Below, piece by piece: positions 26,448 to 35,031 of a stretch of DNA of 64,000 bases; position 1 is the first letter of the stretch; each line of letters begins with the position of its first letter. The stretch comes from Candidatus Aenigmatarchaeota archaeon (lineage in GTDB: Archaea > Aenigmatarchaeota > Aenigmatarchaeia > CG10238-14), in contig JAGVVZ010000001.1 in NCBI GenBank assembly GCA_018304545.1, positions 62,001 to 126,000 of the forward strand, in the 5' to 3' direction. Made by a program: the position numbers and the translations under genes. The notes under the pieces are model-generated. The model was not told the origin of the DNA. It was given only the letters and a program-made list of their open reading frames with translations, and did no database searches.

Positions 26448-26633
26448 TCACGACAATAACTTTACATTCTTAGATTTTATATTTATTTTACCGCCTGTCG
26501 GTTCTGCTAATACGTTCTCGCAAACTAGGCATTTTACAACAGACGATGCCTTATCAAAAATTATTTGTTCGTTTTTGCATTGTTCACAAACAACTTTCAA
26601 AAATTTGCTGCTTGGAGATGGTACTAAATCCAT
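26448..26633 (-). CDS. rps27e: Ribosomal protein S27e
   Basis: A 61-aa zinc-ribbon protein of the small subunit. Signature pieces are FLKVVCEQCKNEQIIFDKAS and VKCLVCENVLAEPTGGK, with two CxxC pairs. It follows L44e by three bases and is the last gene of a GINS-L44e-S27e operon. Confidence 0.95.
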   Translation of the reverse strand: MDLVPSPSSKFLKVVCEQCKNEQIIFDKASSVVKCLVCENVLAEPTGGKINIKSKNVKLLS

Positions 26634-26636
26634 AAT

Positions 26637-26918
26637 TTACACCTTCACGATTTGAAATTTTTTGGCTCTGAACCCTTGCCCCTTTGTATGTTTTTTGCCG
26701 CATTCTTTGCACAAATATCTTAGGTCCACCTTCTTCGTGGTTTTCTCATGGTCTGGTTTTGGTCTTGGAAAACTACCATAACCTTCTAGCTTTTTCAAGT
26801 ATCTTCTTTGACCCTGAGCAACAGATCTTCTAGGTCTTTTTTTGGCAAGTTCAACCGTATGAGTAGTATGCTTTTTACAAAAATTGCAGTATATTCTCAT
26901 TGTTTGAGGCACGTTCAA
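26637..26918 (-). CDS. rpl44e: Ribosomal protein L44e
   Basis: Large-subunit zinc protein of about 93 aa with CNFCKKHTTHTVELAKKRPRRSVAQGQRRY and CKECGKKHTKGQGFRAKKF. I moved the start from 26933 to TTG 26918: it has SD GGTGA exactly five bases upstream, and the resulting MNVPQTMRIYC aligns well with typical L44e N-termini. The SD and start lie in the end of the upstream GINS gene, whose TGA overlaps this region, indicating coupled translation. Confidence 0.93.
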   Translation of the reverse strand: MNVPQTMRIYCNFCKKHTTHTVELAKKRPRRSVAQGQRRYLKKLEGYGSFPRPKPDHEKTTKKVDLRYLCKECGKKHTKGQGFRAKKFQIVKV

Positions 26919-26919
26919 T

Positions 26920-27477
26920 TCATTCACCTTCAATTTCTTTTGCTTTTCCTGTTTTTATAAATAATTGCGCGTTTTCTTTCGGTATAAATACAATATCTCC
27001 TTTATGATATGGACCATACTTTTTTAAATCTATGCCTATGAAATCTTCAGCATCTTCCAAGAACTCTATTTCTTGCTCTTCTGCCTCTTCGTCCTTTTTT
27101 TTATTGTCTATTCCAAATAATCTGTTGATAGTTATTTCTCTCTGACGTTTCAAGAAATCAATTACTGCTTCAAAAAACTCTTTTTCAAGTTCTGTCAAAT
27201 TCTCAGGTATTATACCTGTCCTTACTGAAATAATGGCCTGTTCCATTATTTTCGTTTCTCTTCTATTAAAGATGTCTTCAATTATTCTACGTATGTTCCG
27301 CATCTCCATTGATGCATCTACATCTTTTTTCCTTTTTGAAAGATGCTCCTTATGCCTCAGGTAAACCTTCACTTTATCAAAAAAATCTTCAGGGATTTTG
27401 GACAGGCTGTGTATTTTCTGCTCCTCTCTCTGAATTTCCCTGATATACTCAAAGGTAATTGTTTCTTCTTCTGCCAT
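26920..27477 (-). CDS. GINS subunit (Gins51-like), DNA replication
   Basis: A subunit of the archaeal GINS complex, which binds MCM and Cas-family GAN to form the replicative helicase. The 185-aa protein has a helical A-domain (EIQREEQKIHSLSKIPEDFF ... RRETKIMEQAIISVRTG), an acidic linker and a C-terminal B-domain (FIGIDLKKYGPYHKGDIVFIPKENAQLFIKTG). This A-then-B order points to the Gins51 (Sld5/Psf1-like) type. It heads an operon with L44e and S27e, a linkage of replication with ribosome genes seen in other archaea. Confidence 0.8.
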   Translation of the reverse strand: MAEEETITFEYIREIQREEQKIHSLSKIPEDFFDKVKVYLRHKEHLSKRKKDVDASMEMRNIRRIIEDIFNRRETKIMEQAIISVRTGIIPENLTELEKEFFEAVIDFLKRQREITINRLFGIDNKKKDEEAEEQEIEFLEDAEDFIGIDLKKYGPYHKGDIVFIPKENAQLFIKTGKAKEIEGE

Positions 27478-27589
27478 AATATAGAATTAAACAACAAGAT
27501 TGAAATATATGACTTAACAAGGCAAACTCAATGTTTAAATTTAAAACTTGTAGTAGATTATTTGAAGGGCGATTAATATAGAAGAAAAA

Positions 27590-28102
27590 TTGACTATCAA
27601 TAAGCAAACGTTAAAGGCCTTGTCTTCAGACACAAGAGTCGGTATATTAAAAAGTTTAAAATCAAGAAGGATGCATCTTTCGGAAATAGCGGCCAAACTT
27701 CAAATATCACCTTCGACAGCAAAAGAACATATGGTTTATCTACTATCATCCGGTTTAGTTGACTTGAAGGATGAAGGAAGAAAGTGGAAATATTACGAAT
27801 TAACAAAAAGAGGACAATGTGTTGTGAGTCCTATAGAAATTAGAATGGTCCTAGTCTTGGCCTCGACTTTTATAGGAGCCGTGTTTGCATTCAATAATTT
27901 CATAAATAAGTTTAAACCTGTTTCTGAAGCATTTGGAAGCGCGAACGACAAGACGTTAGCTTCACCTGCTATTATTACTCAAACGTCCTTCCCGTTTTCA
28001 GAGTTCTTGCTTGTTTTATTGACAACATTAATTCTCGGCATAACTCTAGGATACATTATATTTCGATACAAAGAGAAGAATCTACTGTATGGCAACCTCT
28101 AA
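27590..28102 (+). CDS. ArsR-like winged-helix protein with two C-terminal membrane helices
   Basis: A 170-aa protein. Residues 1-85 form an ArsR-like winged helix (TLKALSSDTRVGILKSLKSRRMHLSEIAAKLQISPSTAKEHMVYL). Hydrophobic segments at about 85-103 (IRMVLVLASTFIGAVFAF) and 140-160 (FLLVLLTTLILGITLGYIIF) should anchor it, with a variable loop outside the cell. This suggests a membrane-bound one-component regulator. The first canonical start is TTG 27590. The frame is open further upstream (ATT and ATA codons), and the family usually has a few more N-terminal residues, so the true start is uncertain. Confidence 0.7.
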   Translation: MTINKQTLKALSSDTRVGILKSLKSRRMHLSEIAAKLQISPSTAKEHMVYLLSSGLVDLKDEGRKWKYYELTKRGQCVVSPIEIRMVLVLASTFIGAVFAFNNFINKFKPVSEAFGSANDKTLASPAIITQTSFPFSEFLLVLLTTLILGITLGYIIFRYKEKNLLYGNL

Positions 28103-28146
28103 GACATTTTTAAATGTTTAATTATGTTTTAAAATATTCGAATAAA

Positions 28147-28554
28147 ATGTCAGGATTTCAATCATTAAATTTGAGCTGTTTGAAAAGATATGCTTCATCT
28201 GGAGGAAGATATGAAATAGATCCGCACCGATTATCTGTTTTAATATCTAGTTTAAGCCAATATGTAACTACATGGAGTGTATACTTTGAGAAAAATGGAT
28301 ATAAAGGCGGCGATACAGGAAATTATAGTCCTGCTTGTTATATTTTAGCTGGTACAGGAAACGATAAAGCAATCTATTTACTAGTACCCACCATTGATTG
28401 GAGCAACGAAACAGGAATTGAAATGGTTATTTTAGCTACGCTGATTATGGGTCATGAAATATCATTTCGAATAGAAGAACACGGATCTATTTTAGTCGAC
28501 CCCGAAGCTTTGCATGAAATTGGGAAAGAACTAAAAAGACAAACTACTATATAA
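28147..28554 (+). CDS. Hypothetical protein, 135 aa
   Basis: Not recognised. I prefer ATG 28147 (MSGFQSLNLSCLKRY) over 28114 because a T/A-rich promoter-like stretch (acatttttaaatg) lies about 35-45 bases before it. The protein seems soluble, mixed alpha/beta, with a glycine-rich middle (GYKGGDTGNYSPACY) and a helical end. No catalytic motif is seen. Confidence 0.5.
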   Translation: MSGFQSLNLSCLKRYASSGGRYEIDPHRLSVLISSLSQYVTTWSVYFEKNGYKGGDTGNYSPACYILAGTGNDKAIYLLVPTIDWSNETGIEMVILATLIMGHEISFRIEEHGSILVDPEALHEIGKELKRQTTI

Positions 28555-28597
28555 CAAGCCACGATATATTCGTGAAAATAGTTAAAATATATAAAGA

Positions 28598-29974
28598 TTA
28601 TTTTTCTTCTGAGATAACTTTTATTTGGCATAATTCGTGAAAACCATGTTTTCCATGCTCTCTGCCCATACCAGATTCCTTATAACCACCAAAAGGATTG
28701 CATGTAAACCAGTGAATGGCAGAATTTATTTCAACAGTTCCGGTCTCTAATCTCGACGCAACTCTATGCGCTCTTTTTTTATCATTAGTGAAAACTAGCG
28801 AACCCAAGCCGTATTTTGTGTCATTTGCCAATTCTACAGCCTCGTCCTCTGTTTTAAATTTATGGACTATTAAAACCGGGCCAAATACTTCTTCATTCCA
28901 AACTCTCATATTTTTTGATATATTTGTTAAAATTGTTGGCATGTAATACGCTCCTTTCAAATTGTCTGGCTTTCTGCCGCCAGTAATGATCTTTGCTCCT
29001 TTCTTAACTGCATCATTAACTTGCTCTTCCAACAATTTCAGCTGCCTTTCAGCAACTAAACTACCAGTTTCTGTATCTGGGTTTTCCGGATCTCCAACTA
29101 TTTTCTCCTCTATCTTTCTTTTTAATTTGTTAACAATGTCATCAAAAATAGATTCATGAATTAAAAGTCTCTTTAACGCATCACAGCTTTGGCCGCAATT
29201 TCTGAATCTTTTTGCATAGATCTTATCAATAAATTGATCGGCATCCACATCTTCAAATATTATACCTGGATTTGATCCACCCATCTCTAAAATAACTTTA
29301 ATAAATTTTTTTGCTGCTGTTCTGTATACCTCCTTCCCTACTTTCGAGCTACCAGTGAACCAAATTAAATTTACATCTTGATTTATCAACTGTTTACCTG
29401 TGTCTCCCGCACCATAAACTTCAGAGAAAACTCCATCCGGAAGGTTTTTAGATAACATTATCTCTTCTATTATTTTGCCTGTCAACGGACATTCTTCGGA
29501 GATTTTCCACACAACTGTATTTCCTGCGATTAAATTTGGAATAACTCCCCATACAAACATACCAAAGGGATGGTTCCATGGTGTGATTACTGCAACTGTG
29601 CCATAAGGTTCGTATACAATTCTATGAATTGTTTTGTCATCTTCATATGTCACTTCTTCTTTAAGACTATGCTCCCCGTTTTCTAAAAACCATTTAAAAT
29701 CATTAGAATACCTATCAATCTCCATTTCTGCATCTTTGAACGTTTTTCCAATTTCTTTTATAATCATCCCAATAATTTCTTTTCTTCTTTCCGTGAACTC
29801 TTCAAGAACGGGTCTTATTATTTCGGTCCTTCTTCTTACTCCAAGTTCTTTCCACATTAGCTTTGCTGAATTGGCTTTGGCCACCTTATTCTTTATTTCT
29901 TTAAGCGTGGAGATTCTGACTTCTCCTATATTTTGATAATTTTTTCCTGGGTTTGTCGATATCAAAGTTTTCAT
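28598..29974 (-). CDS. Aldehyde dehydrogenase (NAD(P)-dependent, ALDH superfamily)
   Basis: A 458-aa enzyme oxidising an aldehyde to an acid. The catalytic Cys is in RNCGQSCDALKR, the general-base Glu in VILEMGGSNPG, the cofactor segment is TPWNHPFGMFVW, and IWFTGSSKVGKEV gives the NAD-binding turn. The C-terminal NPFGGYKESGMGRE is also typical. Length is standard for succinate-semialdehyde or lactaldehyde dehydrogenase types, but the substrate is not certain. It is monocistronic, next to the primase. Confidence 0.9.
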   Translation of the reverse strand: MKTLISTNPGKNYQNIGEVRISTLKEIKNKVAKANSAKLMWKELGVRRRTEIIRPVLEEFTERRKEIIGMIIKEIGKTFKDAEMEIDRYSNDFKWFLENGEHSLKEEVTYEDDKTIHRIVYEPYGTVAVITPWNHPFGMFVWGVIPNLIAGNTVVWKISEECPLTGKIIEEIMLSKNLPDGVFSEVYGAGDTGKQLINQDVNLIWFTGSSKVGKEVYRTAAKKFIKVILEMGGSNPGIIFEDVDADQFIDKIYAKRFRNCGQSCDALKRLLIHESIFDDIVNKLKRKIEEKIVGDPENPDTETGSLVAERQLKLLEEQVNDAVKKGAKIITGGRKPDNLKGAYYMPTILTNISKNMRVWNEEVFGPVLIVHKFKTEDEAVELANDTKYGLGSLVFTNDKKRAHRVASRLETGTVEINSAIHWFTCNPFGGYKESGMGREHGKHGFHELCQIKVISEEK

Positions 29975-30009
29975 AGTATACTGATTAAAAAACAGAAATA
30001 AAAATTCAT

Positions 30010-31281
30010 CTATTGTTTCTTAAATTTTTTATATGGGTAGTTAACCGGATTTTTAATATTCTCGTGGAATTCATCACCGCAATAAATTCCTATATCCTTG
30101 TACATTTCACTATTGCAGTTAGGCGGAAGGATGTTTCTTTTCTGCATTTTGTGCCATCTTATCTGTGTATTTATGTAGTTTGTTCTCATAGGAGGAAAAT
30201 TTTTTTCATTCCATAAGCTTATTTCTTTCTCTATATCCTCCCAGCTCCAGCCAACATTTCTCAAAAATGTAATTAGTACGAACAACGCACGTTTTCTGCC
30301 GTCTGCTAATTTGCCTTCTAAAAGTTTCAAAATGCATGGAGGAAAATATGTTTTGCCGAAATATCTGGTTTGCATTTGACCTCTAGTAAATTCATGTCTT
30401 TTCTCTTTCGGCTTCTGTTTCTCTTGCCAATCCAAAGCCTCTACTACTAAGCCCGACGCTTCTGTAAGTGTTGGCTTATCTGCCAAAAATTTATTTTCTA
30501 ATTTCATTTTTCTAATTTCTGAATCTTCTTTCTTGAAGTCGTCCAATTCCGAAGACGTCAACGGCAAACTCACCAAAAGAGACTTTTCATGCAGAGCATA
30601 TGGCAATCTAAACAGATGACGAGACGAGATCAAAGCAGAATCAACAGACACAACCTTTAACGGATCCAATCCTTCTTTATTAGCAATGTCTTGGGGTTTT
30701 TTCTTTATCCTGTTCGCAATAGAAAACGTCGTTCCCAATTCCAATATTTTCTCTTTAAGCTGATCTGAAATATAATTTTTCAAATATTCTAAAACAGTTC
30801 TTGGTAAATCGGGGAATAATGTTTCCATGGGCTTCGAGTTCACAGTTTTCGGAAACGCTTCAAATGGTATGCCCAAATGAAAACCTTTTCCTCCTGTCGA
30901 TTTTAAAGAATACCTTCTTATTCCATGATCTTCCAAAGCTTCTATAAGCAGTTTTGTGGTAATTTTAGTTATCTCAAAATCTGGACAATCCGGATCTATT
31001 ATCAAGTCCCACCCTATTCTTAATTTTTCAGTTTCGCTTCGGAGAGCTTCAGTAGAAAGCGACATGGGGTTAGACCAACGTTCCAAAGAGCCGTGAAAGG
31101 AAACTACGCCTTTCTTTACTAATTGCAAAATATCTTCAGGATAAGCTATTATATTTGGCCTTTTGTCAAAGCTGCCTGTCGGGTATACACCTATTACCTC
31201 CCTGTTTTGTGCAATTTCTAAAAGCATTTTTTGAACGTCTTTTCTAGAGTAATACTCAAGTATTAAAGGAAAGTTAGCCAT
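30010..31281 (-). CDS. DNA primase, apparent fusion of PriS catalytic and PriL Fe-S domains
   Basis: A 423-aa protein. The N-terminal two thirds look like the small primase subunit: SFHGSLERWSNPM, the metal site as LIIDPDCPDFE (DxD), KSTGGKGFHLGIPFEAFP and SSRHLFRLPYALHEK. The last 120 residues resemble the iron-sulfur domain of PriL: FPPCILKLLEG, GRKRALFVLITFLRNVGW, TNYINTQIRWH and LPPNCNSEMYKDIGIYC. A fused monomeric primase is known from Nanoarchaeum equitans. No separate PriL is in the window. Only three of the four expected Fe-S cysteines are seen. A GATAAT-type SD precedes the ATG. Confidence 0.8.
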   Translation of the reverse strand: MANFPLILEYYSRKDVQKMLLEIAQNREVIGVYPTGSFDKRPNIIAYPEDILQLVKKGVVSFHGSLERWSNPMSLSTEALRSETEKLRIGWDLIIDPDCPDFEITKITTKLLIEALEDHGIRRYSLKSTGGKGFHLGIPFEAFPKTVNSKPMETLFPDLPRTVLEYLKNYISDQLKEKILELGTTFSIANRIKKKPQDIANKEGLDPLKVVSVDSALISSRHLFRLPYALHEKSLLVSLPLTSSELDDFKKEDSEIRKMKLENKFLADKPTLTEASGLVVEALDWQEKQKPKEKRHEFTRGQMQTRYFGKTYFPPCILKLLEGKLADGRKRALFVLITFLRNVGWSWEDIEKEISLWNEKNFPPMRTNYINTQIRWHKMQKRNILPPNCNSEMYKDIGIYCGDEFHENIKNPVNYPYKKFKKQ

Positions 31282-31366
31282 ATTATCCCTATCGATTGGA
31301 AGAATTAAATATTTAGGCTACTATTTAAAAATCTAATATTCGTAAATATTAGACAACGGTGAACGG

Positions 31367-31618
31367 ATGGGAAGAATAAAAACACTACAAATTAAAAGGG
31401 CTGGACAAGATCTCTTGAGCTTAAATAGAGAAAGATTTGGCAGAGATTTCACAAAAAATAAACGGCTTGTTACTGAACTTTTGAACTTAAGCTCTAAAAG
31501 AACAGAAAACAAACTTGCTGGCTATATTACTCATATTGTGAAGAAAAATCATTTGAATAAAAAATATACTGCTCCTATACAAAAAGAAGACAAAAGACGT
31601 GGAAGACAAAGAAGATAA
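31367..31618 (+). CDS. rps17e: Ribosomal protein S17e
   Basis: Small-subunit ribosomal protein, 83 aa, with the family pattern MGRIKTLQIKRAGQDLLSLN and TKNKRLVTELLNLSSKRTENKLAGYITHIVK, followed by a basic tail. The SD GGTGA is four bases before the ATG. It is divergent from the primase gene, and an unusual hairpin-forming sequence follows the stop codon. Confidence 0.95.
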   Translation: MGRIKTLQIKRAGQDLLSLNRERFGRDFTKNKRLVTELLNLSSKRTENKLAGYITHIVKKNHLNKKYTAPIQKEDKRRGRQRR

Positions 31619-31620
31619 GT

Positions 31621-31684
31621 GGTGGCTCATCAGCTACCATCGACAATCATTAAATCATGATGGGACGGTGTATTCATCGCCACC
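31621..31684 (+). ncRNA. Structured intergenic element downstream of rps17e, possible small RNA or 3' hairpin
   Basis: The ends GGTGGC (31621-31626) and GCCACC (31679-31684) are complementary, and inside ATCAT (31646-31650) pairs with ATGAT (31657-31661). The strand is unknown; plus is assumed because the element directly follows rps17e. It is GC-richer than its surroundings. It is not a tRNA, because no T-arm is present. Confidence 0.3.
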
Positions 31685-31735
31685 TATATGAATTATATAA
31701 AAAGACTTAAAGACTTATATGGATTGAATAGGCGA

Positions 31736-32047
31736 TCAATTTTTGTCAGGTTCATATAAATCAAAAACAATTCCGTCCTCGCAAATTGGATCAACATATT
31801 TTGCGATTAATTCCTTATGTAGAGGATGTGGAACATAATTGTTACGATCAGCTTCATTTCCAAAAGTCATTATGAAGCCATGCGTATATCCTTTTCCGTA
31901 TGGCTCTATGCTTACACTCGGACCCCAAACATAATTAACGATACCGGGTATCTGACCTTTTAGTACCAACAAAGCTCTAGATAATTCTTCGATTTGCTCT
32001 GGTTTTGTTTGCGGATAGAATTTAAAAAGCACAATATGGTGTATCAT
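31736..32047 (-). CDS. Dabb-type stress-responsive A/B barrel protein
   Basis: A 103-aa single-domain protein of the dimeric alpha-beta barrel (Dabb) family. The start MIHHIVLFKFYPQTKPEQIEE and the segment YTHGFIMTFGNEADRNNYVPHPLHKELI are highly typical. These proteins occur in stress or in degradation pathways; the ligand is unknown. It lies alone between S17e and a methyltransferase gene. Confidence 0.85.
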   Translation of the reverse strand: MIHHIVLFKFYPQTKPEQIEELSRALLVLKGQIPGIVNYVWGPSVSIEPYGKGYTHGFIMTFGNEADRNNYVPHPLHKELIAKYVDPICEDGIVFDLYEPDKN

Positions 32048-32135
32048 ATTTACTATTTTTATTAGTAAAATATTTAAACAACGAAATTATTACATATCAA
32101 AACTGTGATAATAACCACTATAGTGCCTCATAAAA

Positions 32136-33014
32136 TCATTTTGGCAAGAACAAAATATTATCATATCCGTATCTCTCTAAAGGTGTGTGTTCTCTTATTT
32201 CTCCGCCTTTGTATTCTAACGGCTGATATCCTCTGTTTATCATGTGCAAGACAAGATCTCTACTACATACAACTCCCTTAATATTCATATCCCCTACTTC
32301 AAGAGAAACAATTGGACGATAAAAATGCAACGTTTCTTCCATTCCACGTAAAATTTCACGTTCTGAGCTCTCTGCATCAACTTTAATAAAACCCGGTCTT
32401 ACACCCGTTTCACCAACATATTGATCAATAGATACTGCTTCAACTGAATATTGTTTTGGGTTTAATTTTCTTCTTGTTCTTTCGTCTGCTCTTGCATCAT
32501 AAACAGAATTCAATCCGGAAAATCTAACACCATAATCTCTCAATTTGAGATATGTTGGTTCCGAATATACTGCTAACTTTTCGCAACGAATATTACTTCT
32601 TCTAGCGTTAGTTTCAAGTATACCAAATGTAGATTCTGAAGGTTCAAACGAACGGACTCTCCCGTCATCACCAACAATTTCCGATGCCAATAACGTAAAA
32701 TAGCCGAAATGAGCACCAACATCGAAAAATGTCATTCCCTTCCTCAGATATTCCAATACCATAGAAGTTAAACCTTCTTCAAAAAAACCAAATCCAAAAA
32801 TAAATGTTGACATGCCTTCAGGAAACAACATCGTCATTTCTTGATCCCAAAATGTTCTTGCCTGTGCCTTTATAGGAGTTTGAATGAGGCCTGCTATTGC
32901 CTGTAAAATTTTTGCATAAACCAATCTAGTTGGAGATTTGACAAGTTGCTGGATACGAGAGCTGCGATACAACTTTACTCTATTCCTAAATTCCTCTAAA
33001 TATCTGCTATCCAT
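32136..33014 (-). CDS. FkbM-family methyltransferase
   Basis: A 292-aa SAM-dependent methyltransferase. Motif I is FFDVGAHFGYFTLLAS, followed by VRSFEPSESTFGILETNA, VEAVSIDQYV and FIKVDAESSEREILRGM, all hallmarks of the FkbM family, which O-methylates sugars and other hydroxyl groups. No membrane segment is evident. A role in surface glycan or lipid decoration is possible (inference). The start is ATG 33014. Confidence 0.85.
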   Translation of the reverse strand: MDSRYLEEFRNRVKLYRSSRIQQLVKSPTRLVYAKILQAIAGLIQTPIKAQARTFWDQEMTMLFPEGMSTFIFGFGFFEEGLTSMVLEYLRKGMTFFDVGAHFGYFTLLASEIVGDDGRVRSFEPSESTFGILETNARRSNIRCEKLAVYSEPTYLKLRDYGVRFSGLNSVYDARADERTRRKLNPKQYSVEAVSIDQYVGETGVRPGFIKVDAESSEREILRGMEETLHFYRPIVSLEVGDMNIKGVVCSRDLVLHMINRGYQPLEYKGGEIREHTPLERYGYDNILFLPK

Positions 33015-33086
33015 AATCTCATCTTGTTTTGATTCTTGGAAAGTGAATCTAAATTTTAGAGAATAAGCATATAAAGCTGGCTTTGG

Positions 33087-34907
33087 CTAACCCACAATAA
33101 CTCTAATCGGCTTCTTATTTATCATCGCCTTCAGGATTTCTTTCCCAATATCAGAATTTTTACTTATTTTAATTTCATTCTTCTTTCCAACTGTTGCTGA
33201 CATGATGAAATCTTCGTCTATATAGATGGATATAAGCCTTCCATTAAGAGATTTATCAAACATGAATACCAATGAATTACCACTCTCAGCTAATCTATGA
33301 TCTATTTCTTTGCCTACAGACAATATTCGAGGCTCGACATCTATATGTATTCCTAGATTTTTTTCAACCTCGCTGATGTTTTTGCCTTCTTTGCCTATGA
33401 GTCTGGCTATGACATCATTATCAACTCTTACAGTAATTCTATTGGGCGATGTGAACGATATTTCAGCTTGGGGATCGTATTTCCTGATCTCCTGCATAAC
33501 AGTTTTCCTAGCCAAGTTCTCTATTGCATTATTTTTTTGCTGTTCTTCTTTGATGGGAACAACTACGTTCTCTTCCCCGAACGTATAAATCTCATAAACC
33601 GCTTTTCCTGTCTCAAAATCTCTTACTTCAACCAGCGGCCTTGCTAGGTCAGCTTCAGACATGCCTGTAGGTACACGAACCGTTAAGCTCAGTTCGTATA
33701 CGTTTCTTATCTCTCCTCCTTTCAAGAATATGACCGTATCGATGACGTGGGGTATCATTCCCAGTTCCACCTTTCCAATAAACCTCTGGATCGCATCTAT
33801 TGCTTCAGAAGAATGCATTACGCCAATCATCCCAATTCCAGACAGTCTCATGTCAGCAAATACTCTGAAATGCTTATCCATTCTGACTTCATCAAAAATT
33901 GTATAATCTGGTCTTACAAGCAATAAAATATCTGCTGTTTTCGCATAATCCCCGCCTAACGGACCGTATTGTGTAACTTCAGGCCCGACTTGAAGATCTC
34001 TGGGAGATTCTAAAGTCTTGACAATGACATCTTTTTCTTTGACGTAGAAGTCGGCTATTGACGCTGCTAACGTGCTTTTGCCAGAACCAGGAGGTCCGGC
34101 AATAATTATGCCCTCTGCCTTTTCTTTTAATCTCTGCATCAACTTTTGTGACAGTTTATAATCTTCTAAAGAAAGTTTAACAATCGGTCTCACTACAGTA
34201 ATCTCAAAGCCATCAGAAAACGGAGGACGGGCAATAGCTATTCTATAAGTGCCGTGCTGTATAATCACAGCGCCTCCACCTTCTGCTTCAATAAACGTGT
34301 CGGGACTTGATTTAGCACTTTCTACTGTTTCATGGATCATTTTTTGCAGTTCATCCTTTGTCAACGGCTTACTGCCTATTTTTGTCAATAAAAACTGACC
34401 TGGCTTGCCTCTTTTCGCCATAGGTACGACGTCTTCTTTCAAATGAAGACTCATAGTATCTGAGGTGAAATATTTCTCGAACGGTAATTGCTTAATTTCA
34501 ATATCTGGTGGCGTATAAGCTGTTAAAACACCTTCTGCTTCTCCTACCAGTCCTTGAACATAATCTGCAGTCAAAAGAACCGCATTCTCATTCTTTGCGA
34601 CGTCTCTTATCATAGCATCTAACCTGCCGCCCCTGGCCAATTTAATATCTTCCAGACTCGGCCTCTCTCCTGTAAATCTAAGGGCAATCTTCTTTGTTTC
34701 ACAGATTTTTCGTATATTCTTCAATTCATCAAGACCTGTGAATCCAATCTCTCTTCCTCGAGAGGCCTGCGACTGAAGCTCATCAAGAGTAGCCAAAGGC
34801 ACTATTACTTCCTCTAAGCCCTCTATTTCGCTCTTAGTAAGCATTTCAGAAATCTTACCGTCAATGATTATGCTTGTATCGAGCACGACTTTCTTAGCTT
34901 TCATCAA
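33087..34907 (-). CDS. PIN domain - VirB11-like ATPase - KH domain protein (COG1855 type)
   Basis: A conserved archaeal 606-aa protein. Residues 1-130 are a PIN nuclease domain (KVVLDTSIIIDGKISEML, LDAMIRDVAKNENAVLLTADY). The middle holds a secretion-type ATPase with Walker A AGPPGSGKSTLAAS, Walker B region YTIFDEVRMDKHF and VMHSSEAIDAIQRFIGKV. The C-terminal region has a KH domain (VIARLIGKEGKNISEVEKNLGI). Together these suggest an RNA- or DNA-processing ATPase; its biological job is unsettled. The start is ATG 34907 (or the adjacent ATG). Confidence 0.9.
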   Translation of the reverse strand: MMKAKKVVLDTSIIIDGKISEMLTKSEIEGLEEVIVPLATLDELQSQASRGREIGFTGLDELKNIRKICETKKIALRFTGERPSLEDIKLARGGRLDAMIRDVAKNENAVLLTADYVQGLVGEAEGVLTAYTPPDIEIKQLPFEKYFTSDTMSLHLKEDVVPMAKRGKPGQFLLTKIGSKPLTKDELQKMIHETVESAKSSPDTFIEAEGGGAVIIQHGTYRIAIARPPFSDGFEITVVRPIVKLSLEDYKLSQKLMQRLKEKAEGIIIAGPPGSGKSTLAASIADFYVKEKDVIVKTLESPRDLQVGPEVTQYGPLGGDYAKTADILLLVRPDYTIFDEVRMDKHFRVFADMRLSGIGMIGVMHSSEAIDAIQRFIGKVELGMIPHVIDTVIFLKGGEIRNVYELSLTVRVPTGMSEADLARPLVEVRDFETGKAVYEIYTFGEENVVVPIKEEQQKNNAIENLARKTVMQEIRKYDPQAEISFTSPNRITVRVDNDVIARLIGKEGKNISEVEKNLGIHIDVEPRILSVGKEIDHRLAESGNSLVFMFDKSLNGRLISIYIDEDFIMSATVGKKNEIKISKNSDIGKEILKAMINKKPIRVIVG

Positions 34908-35000
34908 ATCACATAAAAAAATTAGATTTAATAGAATTTATACACTTCATTGTTTATTATGGTTTTTAGATAATATACTCTCTTTTTTACCCTAAACAAA

Positions 35001-35010
35001 TTCTTTTAAA
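35001..35010 (+). promoter_or_regulatory. TATA-like box before the TFB-type zinc-ribbon ORF
   Basis: The sequence ttcttttaaa is about 25 bases before GTG 35032, the distance expected for a leaderless archaeal start. Confidence 0.35.
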
Positions 35011-35031
35011 TGTCTTTAACCAAATTTTCAA

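Noticed and set aside
31619-31690. tRNA gene after S17e
   Set aside because: The ends are complementary, but there is no T-arm with TTCRA, no D-arm pattern and no proper anticodon stem.
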